Shown: positions 6,355-10,723 of the stretch, in pieces
Layout: each line of letters opens with the position of its first letter
Numbering within the stretch: position 1 is the first letter of the stretch
Origin: Acidobacteriota bacterium
GTDB lineage: Bacteria > Acidobacteriota > Terriglobia > Terriglobales > Acidobacteriaceae
Length of the DNA: 10,723 nucleotides
Assembly: GCA_021799405.1 (NCBI GenBank)
Contig: JAJZAL010000176.1
Location: 1-10,723, forward strand
Direction of reading: 5' to 3'
Position numbers and translations under genes: made by a program
The notes under the pieces: model-generated
What the model was told of the DNA's origin: nothing
The model's input: only the letters and a program-made list of their open reading frames with translations
Databases searched by the model: none

Positions 6355-6648
6355 CTATCGTTTCCGCTCTTTCAGAACCTCTGTTGCGCAGGTGAAGAAG
6401 TTACAGACACAAGGAGTCAAGAGCCGGTAGTACACGGTGGTTCCCTCGCGTCTGTCCTCGACAATGCCGTGCGCGCGCAACAGCGCCAAATGCTTCGACA
6501 CGGTCGAGAGATCGCCGCCGACCAGGTCCCTCAAGTCTCCAACCGAACACTCTCCTCGGCTCAGCCGGTCTACGATCATCAGCCGGGACTCATGCGCCAG
6601 AGCCTTGAGCATCTTCGCCTGTTTACTAAACATCCTTCGATTACTCAT
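6355..6648 (-). CDS. arsR: ArsR/SmtB-family repressor, copy 2 (lpd operon)
   Basis: A 97-residue winged-helix repressor, 81 of 89 aligned residues identical to copy 1. The DNA-binding helix is G-D-L-S-T-V-S-K-H-L-A-L-L-R, and the inferred metalloid site is C-V-C-N-F-F-T-C (Cys80, 82, 87), with Cys34 in R-G-E-C-S-V. The differences from copy 1 are mostly conservative (for example Y/H, V/I, L/F, D/E), so both probably see the same ligand and similar operators. It is first in its block, followed 7 nt later by lipoamide dehydrogenase. The nucleotide sequences of the two copies have drifted more than the proteins, pointing to an older duplication kept under selection. Confidence 0.94.
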   Translation of the reverse strand: MSNRRMFSKQAKMLKALAHESRLMIVDRLSRGECSVGDLRDLVGGDLSTVSKHLALLRAHGIVEDRREGTTVYYRLLTPCVCNFFTCATEVLKERKR

Positions 6649-6657
6649 ACTCTAAAC

Positions 6658-6681
6658 CATATTGCCGACTTGGCCATTATG
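6658..6681. promoter_or_regulatory. Probable ArsR operator with -10 element, arsR copy 2
   Basis: Inverted repeat CATATTGCC (6658-6666) and GGCCATTATG (6672-6681), allowing one inserted base. It corresponds in position and sequence to the repeat before arsR copy 1. On the minus strand the outer arm reads CATAAT, a good -10 hexamer, placing transcription start near 6669 and giving a leader of about 20 nt. Binding here would autoregulate arsR-lpd. Confidence 0.6.
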
Positions 6682-6702
6682 TCACGCAAGCAAATGGGAC
6701 AC

Positions 6703-6718
6703 AGTGATCACGATCACG
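6703..6718. promoter_or_regulatory. Crp/Fnr-type palindrome upstream of arsR copy 2
   Basis: AGTGA-N6-TCACG, containing the perfect 6-bp arms GTGATC and GATCAC (6704-6717). If transcription starts near 6669, the site centre is about 41.5 bp upstream. That is the standard class II activator position, where the site replaces a -35 box, and no good -35 is visible. The matching site before arsR copy 1 supports a shared activator of unknown signal. Confidence 0.5.
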
Positions 6719-6845
6719 CGAGATGCAGACCTGCCTCCAGCGCTCGCATTGAGTGCTGTCGGCTGGAATTCTCGTGCAATTTGCAATTTTTCCGTTGGCA
6801 AAACTTTCAATTTTTTGGCGGAGATGAACCCCGAACCTTTCATTT

Positions 6846-7605
6846 AATGGGGCTCGTGCTTTCATCAATCGCGAATGCTCCCGTCAACGACCTCTCGACC
6901 AGCGCTTCGCCAGCGTCAATGAGTTCCGCACGGACGCAAGCAGCAATTACTCCGGCCTACAGGTCAGTTTTACCGAGCAGCTTGCTGGATTGACGCTCCC
7001 AGCGAATTACATCTTCAGTCATTGCCTGGATGAGGTCTCAAACGGCGACCTATTGCCATTTTCCACTCAGGGCAATCTCTCTCCGCTGCCCGACGAACTC
7101 AGCAGACAATATGGCGACTGCGACTACGATGTTCGCCACAACATCTCTGCATTCGGCGTATACCAAATCCCATTTCATTCCAGACATGCCGCATTGCGTG
7201 CAACTGCTGGGCGGCTGGGCCTTCTGTGAGACGGCATTCTTTCACACCAGCCTGCCGTTCGCAGTGCTGAGTCAGCCCTATACAGCGAACAACAATGGCG
7301 TCTTCCTGGGTAGCGGCCCGCAGTTTGCGCGTAGAGCTCCAGGCATTCCACTCTATCGCATGACTCCTTATCCCGGTGTCACGATAGCAGGTACCAGGCA
7401 ATGGGCTAAACCCGGCGGCTTTCGGCTCCGTCGTCGATACAACGACAGGGGCGTGTAAGGGAAGCGACTCAGCCGCAAACTGTCAGTTTGGAAACTCTGG
7501 GCGCAACACCGTTCGTGGCCAGCATTTCACCGATTCGGACATTTATCTGACAAAGCGCTTTGCTCTAAGCAATCAGGTATCGCTGCGCTTCGACTGCGAC
7601 TCAAT
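6846..7605 (+). pseudogene. Decayed C-terminal fragment of an Oar-like TonB-dependent receptor
   Basis: Three consecutive plus-strand frames together spell a TonB-dependent receptor barrel of the large carboxypeptidase-regulatory-like/Oar type. Frame one (to about 7190) reads Q-R-F-A-S-V-N-E-F-R-T, S-S-N-Y-S-G-L-Q-V-S-F and D-Y-D-V-R-H-N-I-S-A-F-G-V-Y. Frame two (about 7190-7403) reads L-L-G-G-W, L-P-F-A-V-L-S-Q-P-Y-T-A-N-N-N-G, P-G-V-T-I-A-G-T-R-Q-W. Frame three (from 7406) reads L-N-P-A-A-F-G-S-V-V-D, C-Q-F-G-N-S-G-R-N-T-V-R-G and D-S-D-I-Y-L-T-K-R-F-A-L. A one-base insertion near 7402-7405 explains the second shift. The N-terminal plug and the final strands are missing, and an in-frame TGA stands just upstream. 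These receptors are outer-membrane transporters, abundant in Acidobacteria. This copy cannot be functional. Confidence 0.85.
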
Positions 7606-7803
7606 CACGAAGCTGCCAGACGAGCGAGGTACGGCGCATGATCGAAGCCCGCTCATTGTTTCATCGGGGCCTCTACGACTTTCACGTTGGTGCGCCGGTC
7701 GCACCTGGCTCGAATAGTACCGGACAGACCGAGATGCCGTCCGGGCTACGTTCGATCCGGATTCGAGGACGCACCTGGAATCGGCCCCGCTGACGGAGGA
7801 TTT

Positions 7804-7824
7804 GCCATAGATAAGAGCTATGGC
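7804..7824. repeat. Perfect 7-bp inverted repeat
   Basis: GCCATAG (7804-7810) and CTATGGC (7818-7824) are separated by 7 nt. A third CCATAG follows at 7826-7831. It could be an operator or an RNA stem, but there is no adjacent intact gene and no T-run after it, so no function is assigned. Confidence 0.5.
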
Positions 7825-8010
7825 ACCATAGACAAAAAGTATCGGACGAAGTGAGTTGGCGGGCGGCGCTACCTTCTGGCGCATGAGGGCAAAAGATTGG
7901 CTGTCGGAGGTGCCGCTGATCCCACGGCGAACACTCCCCACATGGCGCGGAATTCTCCGCACGAACATGATCTGCGCCGGATTCTCCAAGTCGTCCCACT
8001 CTTTACAGTT

Positions 8011-8030
8011 TCATTCTTTTTCATTCTTTT
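8011..8030. repeat. Two tandem copies of a 10-bp unit
   Basis: TCATTCTTTT occurs twice without a gap. This is probably a slippage duplication in a pyrimidine-rich tract. Confidence 0.7.
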
Positions 8031-8468
8031 TCCGGCCCTCACGCTTGCGTAGAGCTGCCGATCAACGAGGGGATAAAGCGGTGGAGAAGGCGCAACCATC
8101 TCTGATGTTTTCACCATGCTGGAAGTCTCCCATCGGTACAAGCTTTCGATCTCCGATTGCCGGGTCTTTGCGGTCGAGATTGTCTGGACCATTCGTCGGG
8201 AGATGGAGGCCGTGAGTGAACCACAATCCACCCCCCCTGAAAGGAGGCATCCCGCGCCGATGCTTGAGATCGTTCAGGCCCGATGCCAAGCTTCCGCGAC
8301 GATCCGTCTTGACGAATCGTCCACCAAACAAATCGACCAATACGCGGTCGTTCTCCGCATCTCCGCCGATGAGGTCGTGGGCAACAGCGGCAAATGCTTT
8401 ATCCTGAATATGTAAAAGACGCCAAGCGACCCGCCTGCGCTGGACGGTACTAATTCAATCGGGAGTTC

Positions 8469-8660
8469 CCCCGGCTCTGCCGGGGACCGGGGAAGCAGTT
8501 TGACAGTTCCGGGAGTAGGTCTCTCACAGTTTTTGTTCGCAAAGCCAGCGTCGTTTGCGTGACAAGGTTTTCGCTGTTGCCTTTGTCTTTGCTTTTCACC
8601 GGTTGCGATCAGGCCCCTTTGAGGGGCCAGCAACCGTAAAGCCTCCGGCTCTGCCGGAGG
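8469..8660. repeat. Hairpin cluster, REP-like or insertion-element remnant
   Basis: Three strong stem-loops occur in 192 bp. The outer two are related: CCCCGGC-TCT-GCCGGGG at 8469-8485 and CCTCCGGC-TCT-GCCGGAGG at 8642-8660, with the same core and the same TCT loop. Between them is a two-tier stem at 8600-8636: outer arms CGGTTGC and GCAACCG, inner arms GGCCCC and GGGGCC around TTTGA. The arrangement recalls paired REP/BIME units or the subterminal hairpins of IS200/IS605-type elements. No transposase is encoded between them, and the minus-strand open frame crossing the region (8274-8711) looks spurious. The middle stem could also terminate transcription, but no T-tract follows it. Confidence 0.65.
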
Positions 8661-8904
8661 ATACTTACTAACCGCAACGGAGAATACAGGAAGTCGCCAG
8701 TGCTCCATCAATGTCGCTTTGAAGAGCGGGTTCGTGAAATGCCTCCGACCTGGAAGATGCCAGGCGCGATCATCTCGTCCGCAAGCATGGCTATCGCTTG
8801 TTCGCGCGCAAGGAATAGCACTTTCTTTCTCATCTTCGTACTGTTAAAAGAAGATTGAGAATTGCATCTGCAAATCTTCCGTAATAGATGGAGAATCGAA
8901 AGGA
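8661..8904. other. Leader region of the GNAT-ACP-KAS operon
   Basis: No convincing gene. The composition turns AT-rich from about 8820. TTGAGA at 8855-8860 and TAATAG at 8882-8887 resemble promoter hexamers but are 21 nt apart, too far for a standard sigma-70 promoter. GGAG (8890-8893) and AAAGGA (8899-8904) are ribosome-site candidates for the gene at 8905. A minus-strand frame of about 41 codons (8833 to 8708) has no recognised family. Confidence 0.4.
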
Positions 8905-9525
8905 ATGTCTGAAAGCTCAAGAACCATCGATCTATGTGCACTTGATTTTTTCAAATTGCCACTTCGATATGGGACGGAGTCCTGCTATATCACGCTGACG
9001 GATGGCCAGTATACAGCGGACACGGTCGAGCTTCGCAACAACCCGGCGCTGGGCAAGTACATCAATTATGTCGAGTTGTCTGCGGAGGACCACGAGAGAT
9101 GGCTGGCCGGTCAGATGGAACGCGAAGACGCACTGAATTTTGTCTTGGTGGCCCAGCAAAGGTTTGCCGGAACCTTGAGTCTTTATAACATAGAACATGG
9201 AAAGCGCTGTGAATTTGGTCGTATGATGATGCCGGTGGATGGGCGGCGGATATATGCGCTCGCAGCTGAATTGCTCGGCATGTCATTTGCATTCGAAATG
9301 CTTGGCGTAAATACACTCTATTGTGTGGTGGTTGAAGGGAACAATGCGGTGCTGAATTTTCATCTAAAAAATGGATGGAAGAGAGATGCTCAATATGAAC
9401 GCTTCGATCTCGTAAACGGCTCAGATGCACATCTCATTGGGTTGAGTATGCAACGGTCAGAATGGCACAATGCCTTTGAAAAAATGCGCCCTTTGGCTAA
9501 AAGACTCTTCAGGACTGGAAAATAG
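8905..9525 (+). CDS. GNAT-family N-acetyltransferase, PseH-like
   Basis: A 206-residue protein resembling the acetyltransferases that act on amino-sugar nucleotides, such as PseH of pseudaminic acid synthesis. Landmarks are V-E-L-R-N-N-P-A-L-G-K-Y-I-N (about 41-54), F-V-L-V-A-Q-Q-R-F-A-G-T-L-S-L-Y, C-E-F-G-R-M-M-M-P, and L-G-V-N-T-L-Y-C-V-V-V-E-G-N-N followed by L-K-N-G-W, the usual C-terminal GNAT strands. The acetyl-CoA loop, normally R/Q-x-x-G-x-G/A, is degenerate here (V-D-G-R-R-I-Y). The substrate may therefore be an acyl-ACP made by the next two genes rather than acetyl-CoA; that is inference. The start ATG follows AAAGGA directly, with GGAG 11 nt upstream. The acyl carrier protein gene follows after 13 nt. 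The sequence is clearly more AT-rich than the arsenic block. Confidence 0.78.
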   Translation: MSESSRTIDLCALDFFKLPLRYGTESCYITLTDGQYTADTVELRNNPALGKYINYVELSAEDHERWLAGQMEREDALNFVLVAQQRFAGTLSLYNIEHGKRCEFGRMMMPVDGRRIYALAAELLGMSFAFEMLGVNTLYCVVVEGNNAVLNFHLKNGWKRDAQYERFDLVNGSDAHLIGLSMQRSEWHNAFEKMRPLAKRLFRTGK

Positions 9526-9538
9526 CAAGGGTACACAG

Positions 9539-9799
9539 ATGGCTATATTTAAATGGAGATTTATGGACAAAGATAAATTTATGCCTCAACTTGAAGAAGT
9601 TTTGGAGATGTCCCGGGGTTCACTTCGGGAAGACGTGGAAGTTCGCAACCTTGAGCATTGGGACTCGCTAAAGTTCTTGGAGGTAATAGCACTTGCAGAT
9701 GAACAACTTTCGGTGCAATTAGATGCAGATCGTTTAGCGAAATGCGTCACAGTTGGAGATATGTTAAGGCTGATTCAAGATTCGACTGCAAAGAATTAA
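9539..9799 (+). CDS. Acyl carrier protein
   Basis: An 86-residue carrier protein. The phosphopantetheine attachment site is H-W-D-S-L-K-F-L-E-V (Ser43), with the acidic helix E-V-I-A-L-A-D-E after it. It should carry an acyl chain as a thioester for the neighbouring ketoacyl synthase and perhaps the GNAT. I use the ATG at 9539 because AAGGG lies seven nucleotides ahead. The ATG at 9563, with GGAG four nucleotides ahead, would give a more typical 78-residue ACP and is nearly as likely. The gene is distinct from housekeeping fatty-acid ACP, which usually sits between fabG and fabF. The setting points to a dedicated carrier for a specialised acyl group. Confidence 0.9.
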   Translation: MAIFKWRFMDKDKFMPQLEEVLEMSRGSLREDVEVRNLEHWDSLKFLEVIALADEQLSVQLDADRLAKCVTVGDMLRLIQDSTAKN

Positions 9800-9831
9800 A
9801 CGCGAGACACAGCAAGCAGGAATGATGTCCA

Positions 9832-10723
9832 ATGAAAGCAAGTATCTCAGCGATCGCATACTGTCTACCCAAAGATGTTTTAAACAACGTTGACTTGGCG
9901 GCCAGATTTAGTGACTGGTCTCCCGAAAAGATTCAAGAAAAGACAGGTATAACAGAGCGTCATATTGCAAGGGGAGATGAGTGCGCCTCCGATCTCGCGG
10001 TCGGAGCATGTCAAAAGCTTTTTGAGAGTAATATCTGTCGGCGCGAGGATATCGACTATTTCTTGCTCTGCACTCAGACCCCGGATTATTTTCTACCTAC
10101 AACAGCATGTCTCGTACAGGACAGGCTGAGTTTGCCGACGGCGTGTGGGGCTCTCGATTTCAATTTGGGATGCTCTGGATTTGTGTACGGACTCGGCCTT
10201 GCAAAAGGTCTCGTTGAGACGGGTCAAGCCACGAACGTGTTGCTTGTGACCGCAGAAACATACAGTAAATTCATCCATGAGAACGATAGAAGTGTCCGCA
10301 CTATCTTTGGCGATGGAGCAGCCGCGACATTGATACAAGCAGTACACATGGACGAAGAAATATCGGATGAGCCGATTGGCCCTTTCATTTACGGAACGAA
10401 CGGGCATGGCGCTAAGAATCTGATCGTTCCAGTTGGGGGCATGCGCCAACGAGTTGCCTCTGGCAGTGTGGCGCAAGCCGATGAGTACGGTAATGAGCGA
10501 ACGTCGTCAAATATCTATATGAATGGAGGGGAAATATTCAGCTTCACTCTCCGAGCAGTCCCAGAAGCGGTTCGGAAGTTATTGGCAAGAATGCACCTGC
10601 ACCTGGACGACGTAGATTTAATCGTTTTCCATCAGGCGAATCGCTATATGCTCGATCACCTCCAAAAGAAATTGAAAATTCCTGAAGAAAAGTTTGTCAT
10701 TGCAATGGAGCACGTAGGGAATA
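9832..10723 (+). CDS. 3-oxoacyl-ACP synthase III (KASIII/FabH-like), partial
   Basis: 297 codons are visible and the frame runs off the window, so the C-terminus is missing. The thiolase-fold catalytic triad is complete: Cys114 in N-L-G-C-S-G-F-V-Y-G-L, His267 in F-H-Q-A-N-R, and Asn297 in the final H-V-G-N. His and Asn are 30 residues apart, as in E. coli FabH. Other family marks are K-T-G-I-T-E-R-H-I at 37-45, C-T-Q-T-P-D-Y-F-L-P-T and F-G-D-G-A-A-A-T-L-I. It condenses an acyl-CoA starter with a malonyl-ACP-type extender, or transfers an acyl group, presumably with the ACP encoded 32 nt upstream. Such KASIII-ACP pairs with a GNAT occur in O-antigen and other surface-glycan clusters, where they make an unusual acyl substituent, and in small polyketide pathways. 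The ATG at 9832 gives the correct N-terminus; ATGs at 9822 and 9825 are out of frame. Confidence 0.92.
   Translation, partial: MKASISAIAYCLPKDVLNNVDLAARFSDWSPEKIQEKTGITERHIARGDECASDLAVGACQKLFESNICRREDIDYFLLCTQTPDYFLPTTACLVQDRLSLPTACGALDFNLGCSGFVYGLGLAKGLVETGQATNVLLVTAETYSKFIHENDRSVRTIFGDGAAATLIQAVHMDEEISDEPIGPFIYGTNGHGAKNLIVPVGGMRQRVASGSVAQADEYGNERTSSNIYMNGGEIFSFTLRAVPEAVRKLLARMHLHLDDVDLIVFHQANRYMLDHLQKKLKIPEEKFVIAMEHVGN

Larger units (their letters stand above)
7606..8460. other. About 860 bp without a recognisable gene
   Basis: Short open frames occur on both strands (for example plus 8116-8415 and minus 7573-7989), but none shows a family motif, a convincing ribosome site or protein-like composition throughout. 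The stretch follows a dead receptor gene and precedes a hairpin cluster, so it is probably eroded sequence. Small structures inside it are listed separately: a perfect 7-bp inverted repeat at 7804-7824 and a 10-bp tandem duplication at 8011-8030. Confidence 0.6.

Noticed and set aside
6322..6993. 223-residue plus-strand open frame
   Set aside because: Mostly the antisense of arsR copy 2 and its promoter. The well-supported minus-strand gene explains the open frame.
7573..7989. Minus-strand frames of 138 and 105 residues
   Set aside because: The first overlaps the end of the receptor remnant on the other strand. Both are Arg/Ser-rich with no domain-like pattern.
8116..8415. 99-residue plus-strand open frame
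   Set aside because: There is no recognisable motif, no clear ribosome site, and competing open frames exist on the opposite strand. Not enough to call a gene.
8600..8636. Rho-independent terminator
   Set aside because: The stem is strong, but no T-tract follows on either strand and no gene ends close to it. A repeat element is the better reading.
8274..8711. 145-residue minus-strand open frame through the hairpin cluster
   Set aside because: Its middle is a translation of inverted-repeat DNA (Pro/Glu/Arg-rich, P-P-A-E-P-E-A-L-R-L), with no family motif and no ribosome site. It looks like a chance frame over a repeat element.
1..10723. CRISPR arrays, tRNA or rRNA genes
   Set aside because: No regularly spaced direct repeats and no tRNA- or rRNA-like stretches were seen on either strand.

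Overview
The window is a piece of a bacterial chromosome, most likely from an acidobacterium or a relative. The best evidence is the remnant at about 6.85-7.6 kb, which resembles the C-terminal barrel of the large Oar-like TonB-dependent receptors expanded in Acidobacteria. No rRNA, tRNA, CRISPR array or intact transposase is visible. Taxonomy is inferred from family resemblance, not from a marker gene.

Left part (1-6720, all genes on the minus strand, read right to left). This is a compact accessory cluster in two blocks, each headed by a nearly identical ArsR repressor. Block A (6648 down to 3679) holds ArsR, a lipoamide dehydrogenase 7 nt behind it, a two-TM-like K+ channel and an iron-sulfur protein with two 4Fe-4S motifs. 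Block B (3525 down to 105) holds a second ArsR, an arsenite methyltransferase (ArsM) fused in frame to a small redox thioredoxin, a free-standing HdrA N-terminal domain, a 2x[4Fe-4S] ferredoxin, a fusion of a DGC-type cysteine-rich domain to a lipoyl-carrying GcvH-like domain, and a separate DGC protein. Several block B genes overlap or abut by a few bases, so they are probably one transcript. Both arsR upstream regions carry a similar inverted repeat (probable ArsR operator) and, further upstream, a GTGA-N6-TCAC palindrome of the Crp/Fnr type.

Taken together, block A supplies an NAD(P)H-linked disulfide reductase for lipoyl groups. Block B supplies the lipoyl carrier, dithiol and Fe-S electron carriers, and a methyltransferase that needs reduced thiols. 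I infer an arsenic-inducible thiol/lipoyl redox module serving As(III) methylation or handling. As an assembled system it is not one I recognise. It resembles the sHdr-LbpA sulfur-oxidation systems only in parts: it has lipoyl, HdrA-like and Lpd components and ArsR control, but no HdrB or HdrC in view.

Middle part (6720-8900) is gene-poor. It holds the frameshifted TonB-receptor remnant, about 860 bp with no recognisable gene, and a cluster of strong hairpins (8469-8660) that looks like a REP-like or insertion-element remnant.

Right part (8905-10723, plus strand) is a separate, visibly more AT-rich operon: a PseH-like GNAT acetyltransferase, an acyl carrier protein and a ketoacyl-ACP synthase III that runs off the window. 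This set is typical of surface-glycan or small acyl-metabolite clusters and has no evident link to the arsenic block.
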